A stretch of DNA of 64,000 bases from Streptomyces sp. CB02414 (GTDB lineage: Bacteria > Actinomycetota > Actinomycetes > Streptomycetales > Streptomycetaceae), in NCBI RefSeq assembly GCF_001905385.1, contig NZ_LIPF01000003.1:186001-250000 (forward strand), in the 5' to 3' direction. Below, piece after piece: positions 41,529 to 49,500 of the stretch. Positions within the stretch are counted from its first letter, which is position 1; each line of letters starts with the position of its first letter. The notes below the pieces were generated by a model. It saw only the letters and a program-made list of their open reading frames with translations, was not told the origin of the DNA and did not search any database. The translations under genes were made by a program, and so were the position numbers.

Positions 41529-42092
41529 TCAGTCCCCGGCGGACGCCTGCCGGGCCGACGGCAGCAGCAGGTCGCGCTCGGGATGCTTCTCCCCGGTGAC
41601 GCTGCCCCGGATACCGAGGTCGGCGCGCGCCTCCTCGTGGAAGGCGTTGATCGCGCGGAACGCGGCCCGGTGCCGCTCGCGCCACTCCTCCAGGGTGCCG
41701 GCGACGCGGCCGGTCGCCTGCCAGTCGATCTCGGCGACCAGCCTGTTCAGCTCGTGCCCGGCCTCGATGGCGCCGTCACCGCCGAGCAGCATGACCCGCT
41801 CGAAGGCCGATCCCCAGCGCCGGCCGGCCGCCGCCAGGTCCTCGCGGAGTTCCTCCTCGGGCCGGTGGTCCTCGTGCAGGTTCTCCCTGGCTTCGTACAG
41901 CCGTACGGAAGCGGCGATCCTCATCTTGGCGGCGTCCACGTACTCCCCGTACGTGTCGACCTTCTTGTCGTCCCAGCGCGTCCGCAGCTGGTGGCGGTTC
42001 CTGCTCCGCTCCATCAGGTGGTTCGTGAGGTGCGTGGTCAGTGCGCCGACCACCACGGCCGCGATCGTCACGAGTTGCGCGCCGGTTTCCAC
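41529..42092 (-). CDS. Small membrane-anchored protein of unknown function
   Basis: 187 residues. One N-terminal membrane helix (about 8-26, VTIAAVVVGALTTHLTNHL) is followed by an all-helical, strongly charged cytoplasmic part with probable coiled coil (DDKKVDTYGEYVDAAKMRI, RPEEELREDLAAAGRR). I recognise no catalytic motif. Similar one-helix proteins are common in Streptomyces accessory regions. It reads toward a hairpin at 41445-41478, so it is probably monocistronic. Confidence 0.75.
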   Translation of the reverse strand: METGAQLVTIAAVVVGALTTHLTNHLMERSRNRHQLRTRWDDKKVDTYGEYVDAAKMRIAASVRLYEARENLHEDHRPEEELREDLAAAGRRWGSAFERVMLLGGDGAIEAGHELNRLVAEIDWQATGRVAGTLEEWRERHRAAFRAINAFHEEARADLGIRGSVTGEKHPERDLLLPSARQASAGD

Positions 42093-42249
42093 GCCGCCCC
42101 CCAGTCGTTTCGCGGAATGCCGGTCGATCTTATGGCCGATGCCCCAACAGGCAAGCGGGCGGGGCGGATTCAGCGGGCCGGTCCGCGGGCAGGGACGTCG
42201 TGTTGGCCGCGGCCGCCGGTCGCGCTTCCCGACTGCCGCTGGAGGGCGT

Positions 42250-42444
42250 ATGAGGATTTCCGTCGATCCCGAGCAGTGCTACGGCTCCGGCGACTGCGTC
42301 CACCGGGCCCCGTCCGTGTTCACCGCGGTGGACGGTCTGGGCGCCGTCATCCCCGGGCGGGAGCACGACCTGGACGTGCCACGGGTGCGCGAGGCGGTCG
42401 AGGGGTGCCCCGCCGCCGCGATCACCATCACGCGGGAGGACTGA
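42250..42444 (+). CDS. Small 3Fe-4S ferredoxin
   Basis: 64 residues with Cys at about 10, 16 and 53 (PEQCYGSGDCVHRAP ... GCPAAAI). The first cluster motif is C-x5-C rather than the four-Cys 4Fe-4S pattern, which marks the 3Fe-4S ferredoxins that feed cytochromes P450. GGAGGG lies 4 nt before the ATG. No P450 or ferredoxin reductase is in the window, so the partner is elsewhere. The stop overlaps or abuts the FkbM methyltransferase gene, so they may be co-transcribed. Confidence 0.88.
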   Translation: MRISVDPEQCYGSGDCVHRAPSVFTAVDGLGAVIPGREHDLDVPRVREAVEGCPAAAITITRED

Positions 42445-42506
42445 TCATCCGCCGCGGACCGGACGGCATCGTCCCGCGCACGCTGGTCACCCTGGGCAGC
42501 CGTTAC

Positions 42507-43382
42507 GTGCGTGGCGCCCCCGGCACGGTCGGGAAGGCGGCGCTCGCCGCGCGTCTGCTCGACCCGCATCTGCGCGAGCACCCGCGCCGCAGGGTCGTCC
42601 AGTTACGTTCCGGTGACCGGTTCGCCGTGGACACGCGGGACCTGATCCAGCGGTACCTCTACCTTTTCGGGGTCTGGGAGCCGCACCTGACGGCCTGGCT
42701 GCGGCGCCGGCTGCGGCCCGGGGACGGCTTCGTCGACGTCGGGGCCAACATCGGCGTCTTCAGCGTCCTCGCGTCGCGGCTCGTGGGCGAGGCGGGCCGG
42801 GTCGTCGCGATCGAGGCCTCCCCCGGCTTCCACCGGCGGCTGGTGCGGCACGCCCGGCTGAACGGGTGCGGGAACCTCCGGGCGGTCAACGCCGCCGTCT
42901 CCGACGGCCGCAAGACGCTCACCTTCGTCCTCGCCAGTTCGCGCAACATGGGCGCGAACAGCATCGTCCCGTACGACGGCCCGGCGGAGTCCACGTTCGA
43001 GATCGAGGCCCGGTCGCTGCCCGAGCTGCTCGACCCGGCGGAGATCGCGAGCGCACGGGTGATCAAGATCGACGTCGAGGGGGCGGAGGGCGGTGTCGTG
43101 CGCGGCCTGGCGCCGATGCTGGGGGACCTGCGGCCCGACGCGGAGATCAGTGTCGAGGTGGCCCCCGAGCGCATGGCCCGCCTCGGGGACTCCATCGGAG
43201 AACTGCTGACGGTGATGCGCGACGCCGGCTTCCACGTCTACCGGCTGGCCAACGACTACACGCCCGGGAGCTACCCCGCCGCGCGCGGCGACGCGCTGGG
43301 CGTCCCGGTGCGCCTGCGGGGGCCCGTGACCGAGGAGAGCGACCTGGTCTTCTCCCGGGTCGACGCGGAGACGCTCCGCTGA
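42507..43382 (+). CDS. FkbM family methyltransferase
   Basis: A SAM-dependent O-methyltransferase, 291 residues from GTG 42507. SAM motif I is DGFVDVGANIGVFSVLASRL (about 76-95), then GRVVAIEASPGFHRRL and the acidic motif VIKIDVEGAEGGVVRGL typical of FkbM enzymes. The substrate is unknown. The start is doubtful. The frame is open upstream and conserved-looking residues (RRGPDGIVPRTLVTLGS) precede the GTG, but the only candidate further up is a CTG at 42441 overlapping the ferredoxin stop. Confidence 0.85.
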   Translation: MRGAPGTVGKAALAARLLDPHLREHPRRRVVQLRSGDRFAVDTRDLIQRYLYLFGVWEPHLTAWLRRRLRPGDGFVDVGANIGVFSVLASRLVGEAGRVVAIEASPGFHRRLVRHARLNGCGNLRAVNAAVSDGRKTLTFVLASSRNMGANSIVPYDGPAESTFEIEARSLPELLDPAEIASARVIKIDVEGAEGGVVRGLAPMLGDLRPDAEISVEVAPERMARLGDSIGELLTVMRDAGFHVYRLANDYTPGSYPAARGDALGVPVRLRGPVTEESDLVFSRVDAETLR

Positions 43383-43704
43383 TCCACCAGGGCCCCGCCG
43401 TGCCGGGTGAAGGGGGCGCGGGTCGGGTGTACGGGGCGAGGGTGTGCCGCCGGGTACTGGGTCGTGCGGGCGGGTGTGGGTGCCGCCGGAGCCTTACCGC
43501 TCTGGCCGCTCTGGCCGCTCCGGCTGGGTGGGCTGCTCCGGGTGGTGGGGCCGTTCCGGCTGGGGCGGGCGTCGCTCGGGTCGGGTGGGCCGACCCCGGG
43601 TGGTCAGATCACTCCGGCTGGGTGGGCTGCTCCGGGTGGTGGGGCCGTTCCGGCTGGGGCGGGTGCCGCTCCGGCTGGGCGGGCCGACCGGGGTGGACGG
43701 GGCG
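43383..43704. repeat. Repetitive GC-rich stretch without a gene
   Basis: 322 bp between the FkbM gene and the glycosyltransferase. It contains a 52-bp direct repeat (43518-43569 and 43612-43663; unit begins CTCCGGCTGGGTGGGCTGCT) and many shorter CCGGCTGGG/GGGTGG units. On the minus strand one frame would encode Pro/Glu/Arg/Gln-rich sequence (PERPHHPEQPTQPER), which resembles a disordered protein tail, but it is not in frame with the neighbouring gene. Confidence 0.7.
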
Positions 43705-44505
43705 CTACAGCTGGGAGGGCCGGGCGTCCTGGCCGGCCGGGAAACGCCACCCCAGGGACGCCAGCGCACGCGCCCTGGCCTCGACCACCGCCATCCGGGC
43801 GTCCCGCTCGCCGGGGTCCACGTGGGCCGCCTGGCCGGTGACCTGGCCCTCCCACTTGCGGTAGAGGAGCCCCACCTCCTGGGAGAACCAACCCCGGCTC
43901 ACGCAGTTGAGCGCCAGCAGCAGGCCGGTGTCCTCGGAGGCCGGCAGGGCCATCCAGCCACCGAGGGCGAGCAGCAGGTCCCGCCGGACCAGGAGCGTCG
44001 CCGGGTGGACCTGGGCGCGGTAGCCGTTCGCCTTCCAGAAGTCGAGGACCGCCCCCCGCTCGATCGGTCCGTGCTCCGGATCGCCCGGGAAACCGGCCGT
44101 CGACCCGTCGGGCAGCAGGTCCAGCACCCGTGACGTGGCCCACCCGAGCGCCGGGTCCGCCTCCAGGGCGGCCAGGTCACGGGCGAGGGCGCCCGGCGGG
44201 AGCTGGTCGTCGGCGTCCAGGATCTTCACGTACTCGCCGTCCGCGTGGGACAGGGCGAGGGTGCGGGTCACACCGGGGCCGCCCTGCACGCCGGGCCGGC
44301 CCTGCCGGAAGACGACGCGCGGGTCGTCGGGCACGTGGGGCCGTACGTCGTCGGTCCGCCCGTCCTCCTGGATCACCCAGCGCCACTCCCACCCCGCGGG
44401 CAACTCCTGCGCGCACAGGGAACGGTGGGTCTCGGGCAGGAAGGGCGCCGAGGGCCCGTGGACGGCGGTGACGATGATGACGCGCCGGTTCACGGCGGCA
44501 CTCAC
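43705..44505 (-). CDS. Family 2 glycosyltransferase
   Basis: 266 residues. A GT-A fold: N-terminal RVIIVTAVHGPSAPFLPETHRSL, a nucleotide-sugar site VIQEDG and the metal-binding triad in YVKILDADDQLPPGAL (about 92-106). A later conserved segment is PASEDTGLLLALN. No membrane helix. The donor and acceptor cannot be told. The GTG at 44505 overlaps the stop of the GntR gene (GTGA), so it is translationally coupled; GTG 44493 is an alternative. Its end abuts a repetitive stretch. Confidence 0.85.
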   Translation of the reverse strand: MSAAVNRRVIIVTAVHGPSAPFLPETHRSLCAQELPAGWEWRWVIQEDGRTDDVRPHVPDDPRVVFRQGRPGVQGGPGVTRTLALSHADGEYVKILDADDQLPPGALARDLAALEADPALGWATSRVLDLLPDGSTAGFPGDPEHGPIERGAVLDFWKANGYRAQVHPATLLVRRDLLLALGGWMALPASEDTGLLLALNCVSRGWFSQEVGLLYRKWEGQVTGQAAHVDPGERDARMAVVEARARALASLGWRFPAGQDARPSQL

Positions 44506-45296
44506 CACCTTTCCAGACGAGTGGTGAACAGCAGTTCCGTGCGGTCGCCGGGCAGTGTGACGTCGGAGACGTCCACCACGCGGCCGTCGGTGTCGTACGA
44601 GGTCTTGTGGAGCAGGATCACCGAGGTGCCCGGCGGCAGTTCCAGGGCCGCGGCCTCCTCCGGAGTCGGGGGGCGGGCGGTAAAGCGCTCCTCGACGCGG
44701 TCCACTTCGATGCCCACGGTGTGGAGCTGGTTCTGGGTGCCGCCCGGCCAGGGCTCGTTGGACTCGTCCAGCAGGTCGGGGTTGGCGGCGATCATGTCGC
44801 GGACCAGGTAGGAGGCGACGAGGTTGAACGGGGCGGACTCGGCCGAGTAGCGCGTCCGGTAGCTGCGCCGCAGCAGCACGGTGCCCTCGGGTACCCCGAA
44901 GGTCCCGGCCAGTTCGGCGGAGGCCGGGACCTCCCGGTACTCCGCGTGGAAGACGAGGTCGCCGGGGTGCAGGCCGGTGTCGCGCTCGGTGGCGCCGGTC
45001 GCGGCCCGGTTGGCGAGGGGCGTGCGGGCGCGGTCCTTCTCCCACTGGTGCCGGCTGTTGTCCCGGACCGCGGGGGTGCGGGGGCGGCGCACGAAGGTGC
45101 CGCGGCCGTGGTGCCTGTCGATCAGGCCCTCGTCGTTCAGCAGCCGCAGCGCGTTCTGCACGGTGGGCACACTGCGCCCGTAGTGCCGGGCGAGGTCCGC
45201 CTCGGACGGCAGGCGGTCGCCGGGTTCGCGCTCCCCCTCGCGGATGGAGCGGCGGAGGTCGTCCGCGATGACTTCGTACGCCTTGGGCACTGGCAC
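44502..45296 (-). CDS. GntR family regulator with UTRA ligand domain
   Basis: 264 residues. The winged-helix domain (1-72) contains KAYEVIADDLRRSIREGE, LPSEADLARHYGRSVPTVQ and the wing GRGTFVRRP. A UTRA-type sensing domain (about 100-255) contains GTVLLRRSYRTRY and GTSVILLHKTSYD. The HutC/UTRA group usually senses sugars, amino acids or other metabolites. It is coupled by a 4-nt overlap to a glycosyltransferase and may control it. GTG 45296 or 45290 is the start; neither has a good ribosome site. Confidence 0.88.
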   Translation of the reverse strand: MPVPKAYEVIADDLRRSIREGEREPGDRLPSEADLARHYGRSVPTVQNALRLLNDEGLIDRHHGRGTFVRRPRTPAVRDNSRHQWEKDRARTPLANRAATGATERDTGLHPGDLVFHAEYREVPASAELAGTFGVPEGTVLLRRSYRTRYSAESAPFNLVASYLVRDMIAANPDLLDESNEPWPGGTQNQLHTVGIEVDRVEERFTARPPTPEEAAALELPPGTSVILLHKTSYDTDGRVVDVSDVTLPGDRTELLFTTRLERW

Positions 45297-45435
45297 TCAC
45301 CGGTTCCGGGTGCGGGGTCGTGATGCGTGACGCGTGATCCTGATGCTGATCGTGCTCCTGACGGGGCACAGCGTACGACTCCTAAAGAGGTCTTGAGGAG
45401 TCGGGGGTACCCGGAGTGGTGCCCGGCATGGCGGC

Positions 45436-45465
45436 GGCCCGGCTGCTCTCTCGAGCGGCCGGGCC
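45436..45465. terminator. Hairpin terminator between the DUF6344-like and GntR genes
   Basis: 12-bp stem with one G-T pair (GGCCCGGCTGCT / AGCGGCCGGGCC), 6-nt loop. It lies downstream of the leftward 45531-45905 gene. Confidence 0.65.
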
Positions 45466-45530
45466 GTTTCTGGCGTGTGGTGCGGTACGCAGATCGCCGG
45501 TTGTGTCTGATGGGGTACGACGGTTCCGGC

Positions 45531-45905
45531 TCAGCGCTGGAGGGGCGCGGTGTGCTGGGCGGCCGGGTGCTGGGTCCGGGACTCGGCGGCGTCGTCGCAC
45601 AGGAGGTCGGTGGCGGTGGCGGCGGTTCCGGCGGCCGGGCGGTGCCGGCAGTTGGGGGCCTTGCCGTGGGCCTCGGCGCGGATGCGCTGTTTCATCGTGG
45701 GGGGCAGGGAGCCGGTGCGGGACCGGGGCCGTGGGATCGCCACCGTCGGCGCCGTCTCGGGGGAGGCGCTCTCCGCGTTGCTGTGCGTGCCGCTCTGCGG
45801 TACGGCGGCCGAGGCGGACGTCGTGATCAGTCCGAGCGCCGTGCACAGGGCGAGGAAGGCGGTGACGATGGTGGTCCACAGCGTCATGACCTTGTTCCGG
45901 GCCAT
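45531..45905 (-). CDS. Small secreted protein, possibly DUF6344
   Basis: 124 residues with a Sec signal peptide (MARNKVMTLWTTIVTAFLALCTALGLITTSASA, cleavage after the ASA). The mature part is disordered and rich in Ala, Thr, Pro and Arg with three Cys-containing or charged patches (PNCRHRPAAG, DLLCDDAAES). The N-terminus resembles the streptomycete DUF6344 family as I remember it; no function is known. A good ribosome site (GTGAGGGG) precedes the ATG. It is divergent from the DLW-39 gene. Confidence 0.7.
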   Translation of the reverse strand: MARNKVMTLWTTIVTAFLALCTALGLITTSASAAVPQSGTHSNAESASPETAPTVAIPRPRSRTGSLPPTMKQRIRAEAHGKAPNCRHRPAAGTAATATDLLCDDAAESRTQHPAAQHTAPLQR

Positions 45906-46242
45906 AACCCCTCACTTTCGGGTTGGGCGATTTGCGTACTTTCCTCATGATGTGTAGGAGCCTCGCGAAGTGGTGGACCGACGCCCGTGGCGCGGCGATG
46001 TTCAGATGAACACCACCCGGATGGACGTAAGAGGCCAGAAAAGGTGCCAAGACGGGAGGGAACCGGGCGAAATAACTCTTCGTGAGGGTGTGATCACCCT
46101 CCGATCCGACCGGTCCCCGGCCCCTCTACGGGGCTCCGGCGACCGGAAGTTGGCCGTCGACGCAGGTAACCGATCGGTATCGGCCGGTGTGTATAGTCGG
46201 GCGCCAGAGGTCCCCTACGTCAAGGAAAGACGAGGTCGCGCG
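45906..46242. promoter_or_regulatory. Divergent promoter region upstream of the DLW-39 gene
   Basis: 337 bp, AT-richer than average. A good -10-like TATAGT (46192-46197) lies about 45 bp before the DLW-39 start, without a clear -35. The part near 45930-46090 holds no open frame of protein-like content. Confidence 0.45.
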
Positions 46243-46371
46243 GTGAAGAAGCTTCTCCTGGTCGCACTGGCCGCCATCGGCGGGCTCCTCGTGTACCGCC
46301 AGATCCAGGCGGATCGCGCCGAGCAGGATCTGTGGACGGAGGCGACTGACTCCGTGCCCACGGGTTCGTGA
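46243..46371 (+). CDS. DLW-39 family protein
   Basis: A 42-residue protein: VKKLLLVALAAIGGLLVY membrane helix, then the RQIQADRAEQDLWTEATDSV segment with the family-naming Asp-Leu-Trp. GAGG at 46232 precedes GTG 46243; upstream in-frame residues are not conserved-looking. DLW-39 genes are tiny and lie near gyrA and the Ile/Ala tRNAs in actinobacteria (from memory). Function unknown; an envelope peptide is likely. A terminator follows. Confidence 0.85.
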   Translation: MKKLLLVALAAIGGLLVYRQIQADRAEQDLWTEATDSVPTGS

Positions 46372-46410
46372 GTACGAGCGACATCCGGTTCTGACACCGG
46401 TCCCGAGCAG

Positions 46411-46438
46411 ACCCCGGCCGTCTTGCGGTCGGGGTTTT
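46411..46438 (+). terminator. Terminator after the DLW-39 gene
   Basis: 10-bp stem ACCCCGGCCG / CGGTCGGGGT, 5-nt loop, then TTT. Confidence 0.8.
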
Positions 46439-46561
46439 GTGTTGCCCGGATTCCCGCTGAATTCCCGCCCGGGGCGCGGGAGTACGGGTCCGCGCGGCAG
46501 GATGGGCCATGGTCCGGTCCGGAGCGGCGGCGACAGCGCCGGTGAGCACGGGGGGTGGCGG

Positions 46562-47938
46562 GTGAGGGGACCGCGGAGCGGTGAACGGCGGAGCGGTGAA
46601 CGGCGGCGTGCCCGGGCGGGACGTGCGCGGCCGACGGGGGTGACCGTCATACGCACCACGACCGCCTCACTCACCACGGCCGCCGCACTGGCAACGACTG
46701 CCGCACTGGTCACCACCGCCGCGCTCCCCGGCGGCGCGGCTCTCGCGGCCGGCGCGCCCGCCGGATACGCCTTCGCCGAGGACGCCCGGCGGATCGACGG
46801 CGCGAACAGCACGCCGGACGCCCAGCCGCTGGACCCCGGAGCCACCTACCGCAGCTCCCTCCCGAGGAACGGCACCCTCTACTACCGGCTGGAACTCGAC
46901 GCCGCTTCCGACGCCCACGTCGCCGTCACCGCCGTACCGGGCGCGGCCGGCGAGGTCACCGCCGTCGACGGTGTCCGGGTCTCCGTCCAGGACGCCGACG
47001 GCGCCGCCTGCTCCTCGGACAGCGCGACCTTCGGCGCGGCCCGCAGCCCACGGCCGGTCACCGCCTGGGGCCTGCGGGAGATCGACCCCGGCGGGTCCCG
47101 GTGCCAGGACCCGGGCACGTACTACGTCACGGTCGAACGGACCCGGCCCGAGGACTCCCCGCCGGACGCCTGGGACCTGGAAATCACGGCCGTCACCGAA
47201 CCCCGCCCGGAGCAGCCCGGCGAGACCACCGCACCCGAATCCTGGGACTCCGCCTCACCCGAGCCCCCCGCCGGCGAACCGGAACGCCGCCCGGGCGGCA
47301 GCGGCTTCGCCCACGCCACCCCGGTCGGCCAGGGAGCCTGGCGCGACGACATCCGCCCCGGACAGACCCTCTTCTACAAGGTGCCCCTCGACTGGGGCCG
47401 CCAGGTGTACGCCACCGCCGAACTCGACGGCTCCGGCGACCGCTCCGGCTACGCCACCGGCGCCCTGCGCCTGGCCCTGCACAACCCGGTGCGCGGCGAG
47501 GTCGACGACGCCGCCAAGGGCTACACCGGCCGGCCGGCCACGGTCGCCCTCTCCCCCCTGCCGCCGGTCGGCTACGCCAACCGGTACGACACCGACGGCC
47601 AGGTCGCCGCGATGCGCTTCGCCGGCGCCTACTACCTGGTGGTGCACCTGGCGGCCCAGGCCGCCGACGACTTCGGTCAGGGCCCCTTCGGACTGACGCT
47701 GCGCGTACGGCTCGGGGGAGCGTCGCAGGCCGGCCCCGAGTACGCCGGGGAGTCCCGGCCGGAGGGTGTCTTCGAGGTCTCGGCGGCTGACCGGGCGGCC
47801 GCACCGGAGGCGGCCGGGGCCACGGACGACGACCTCGCCCTGAAGGCGCTCGCCGTGGGCGGCATCGGCACGGGCAGTGCGCTCCTCCTCGGCCTGGGCG
47901 TGTGGACGGCGGCGGCCCGCCGGTCCCGCGGCGCCTGA
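46562..47938 (+). CDS. Secreted membrane-anchored protein of unknown function
   Basis: 458 residues from GTG 46562. An Arg-rich start with two copies of a 15-bp repeat (SGERRSGERR), then a hydrophobic signal (TTAAALATTAALVTTAALPGGAALA). The external region carries two similar beta-rich domains: TYRSSLPRNGTLYYRLELD and AWRDDIRPGQTLFYKVPLDWG both look like the start of a PPC-type domain. One C-terminal membrane helix follows (GIGTGSALLLGLGVWTAAA). A second start, GTG 46640, would remove the repeat and leave a normal signal peptide. It converges with the kinase gene 10 bp away. Confidence 0.72.
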   Translation: MRGPRSGERRSGERRRARAGRARPTGVTVIRTTTASLTTAAALATTAALVTTAALPGGAALAAGAPAGYAFAEDARRIDGANSTPDAQPLDPGATYRSSLPRNGTLYYRLELDAASDAHVAVTAVPGAAGEVTAVDGVRVSVQDADGAACSSDSATFGAARSPRPVTAWGLREIDPGGSRCQDPGTYYVTVERTRPEDSPPDAWDLEITAVTEPRPEQPGETTAPESWDSASPEPPAGEPERRPGGSGFAHATPVGQGAWRDDIRPGQTLFYKVPLDWGRQVYATAELDGSGDRSGYATGALRLALHNPVRGEVDDAAKGYTGRPATVALSPLPPVGYANRYDTDGQVAAMRFAGAYYLVVHLAAQAADDFGQGPFGLTLRVRLGGASQAGPEYAGESRPEGVFEVSAADRAAAPEAAGATDDDLALKALAVGGIGTGSALLLGLGVWTAAARRSRGA

Positions 47939-47947
47939 GCGGCCGGA

Positions 47948-49408
47948 TCAGAGCCGGGCCAGGGCCCAGAAGCCCACGGCGTAGCAGACCAGCGCGAGCA
48001 GCAGGACCGGGACCGCCACACCGGCCGGCGGCCCGGGACGGCGCCGCCGCCGGGACACGCGCTGCCGCGGTGGTGCGGGGACAGGGGTGGTCATCGGTGC
48101 GGCTGCCGGTGGTGGTGCTGCCGGCGCCGGCCCCTGCGGGCTCCGCGCGGTGTACGCGGCGGTGGTGGTGGTGTCGGCGCCTGACGGTGACGGCCGGGAC
48201 GGGGCCGGGAGCGGCGGGCCGTAGTGCGGGGACTGGCCCCCGGAACCGCTCGGGTGCGGCCCGGACGCGGAGGTGACGGACGCCTGCGGAGGCGGCAGAC
48301 GGAAACTGCCCGTCTCCGACATGGCGGCCGGGTGATCCCCCTCAGGCGCGGGCGACGGGGCCGAACCGGGCCCGGACGATGAGGTGTTGCCCGGATGCGG
48401 CTGCGGACCAGCGGGGGGCACGGGTGCAGGCGGTGCGACGGACGGGGGCGCCGGTACGGGGCTCGCGGTGGGCCGGGTGGCCGGGCTGCCGGAAGGCGTC
48501 GGCGTGGGGTCCAGGCCCGAGGCCCGCTCGAGGGGGCCGTCAGCAGCGAACCCCTCGGGCAGCGGGCCGACTTGGTCGAAGATCTCGATCAGCTCGTCGT
48601 CGGGACCGGGCTCCGCCAGCAGCTCCGCCGCCGCGGCCAGCGCCTTGCGCGCCCCCGTGGCCGTACGGAACCGCGCCGCGGGATCGGGCTGCACCAGCGC
48701 CGCCACGACCTGCCACAGCGGCTCCGGCACCCCCTGCGGCGCGGGCGGCGTCCCGTGCTCGGCGAAGTACTGCACCAGCGCCTTGGCGTCCGGCCTGGCC
48801 CCCTCCAGCAGATACAGCGCGACCAGGCCCACGGCGAACAGGTCCGCCGGGAAGTCCGGCTCCGCGCCCATCAACTGCTCCGGCGCTAGATAACCCGGCG
48901 TCCCCACCACGAGGTTGGTCTCCGTCAGCCGGGGCTCGCCCAGCCGCATCGCGATGCCGAAGTCGGACAGCCGCAGCCGCGGCCGACCCGTCCCGGTCGC
49001 CTCCATCAGCACGTTGGCGGGCTTGATGTCCCGGTGCACGACGCCCTCCGCGTGCACCGCGGCCAGACCCGACAGAAGCTGGTCGAGCAGCGTGCACACA
49101 TAGGCCGGCGGCAGCGGCCCGTAGTCCCCGACCAGGTGGACCAGCGAACCGCCCGCCACCAGGTCCATGGTGAACAGGACCTGGTCGTCGTCGGCGGCCC
49201 AGCTCGCGGGCGCGAGCACATGGGGATGATCGATCCGCAGCGCCTGTTCACGGACGAACCGCAGCAGCGCGTGCGCGTCCCGCTGCTGGAGCACCTTGGC
49301 GGCCACATAGCGCCGGCGCCGGTGGTCCCACGCCCGCCAGACCGCGCCCACCCCGCCCCGGCCGACCGGATCGACCAGCTCGTAGCGCCCCGCGAAGACC
49401 TCACCCAT
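47948..49408 (-). CDS. Membrane Ser/Thr protein kinase
   Basis: 486 residues. An active-looking kinase domain (about 1-265) has the glycine loop VGRGGVGAVW, the lysine in YVAAKVLQQ, catalytic HRDIKPANV, metal-binding SDFGIA and GTPGYLAPEQ. A long Pro/Ser/Ala linker ends in a basic patch (RQRVSRRRRRPG) and one C-terminal membrane helix (VAVPVLLLALVCYAVGFWALA). There are no PASTA or other external domains, so any signal must come from the cytoplasmic part or the helix. ATG 49408 has GAGGAG upstream. It lies next to an XRE-type regulator on the same strand. Confidence 0.92.
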   Translation of the reverse strand: MGEVFAGRYELVDPVGRGGVGAVWRAWDHRRRRYVAAKVLQQRDAHALLRFVREQALRIDHPHVLAPASWAADDDQVLFTMDLVAGGSLVHLVGDYGPLPPAYVCTLLDQLLSGLAAVHAEGVVHRDIKPANVLMEATGTGRPRLRLSDFGIAMRLGEPRLTETNLVVGTPGYLAPEQLMGAEPDFPADLFAVGLVALYLLEGARPDAKALVQYFAEHGTPPAPQGVPEPLWQVVAALVQPDPAARFRTATGARKALAAAAELLAEPGPDDELIEIFDQVGPLPEGFAADGPLERASGLDPTPTPSGSPATRPTASPVPAPPSVAPPAPVPPAGPQPHPGNTSSSGPGSAPSPAPEGDHPAAMSETGSFRLPPPQASVTSASGPHPSGSGGQSPHYGPPLPAPSRPSPSGADTTTTAAYTARSPQGPAPAAPPPAAAPMTTPVPAPPRQRVSRRRRRPGPPAGVAVPVLLLALVCYAVGFWALARL

Positions 49409-49500
49409 GGCCGTGCGCCCGCTCCTCACCTGGACCTGTCGCGCCCCACCCCCCTGTCACGGCCCGGCCGCCGCACCCCCGGCGGCGGCCGGACCCGGGA

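Noticed and set aside
43494-43769. Minus-strand frame with Pro/Glu/Arg repeats as a real gene
   Set aside because: It has no ribosome site and no conserved content, and it overlaps the glycosyltransferase end. Kept only as a possible decayed tail.
43705-45369. One 554-codon gene covering both the GntR and glycosyltransferase regions
   Set aside because: The upstream two-thirds of that frame is antisense-like, Arg/Pro-rich noise overlapping the GntR gene, which has clear winged-helix and UTRA motifs in another frame.
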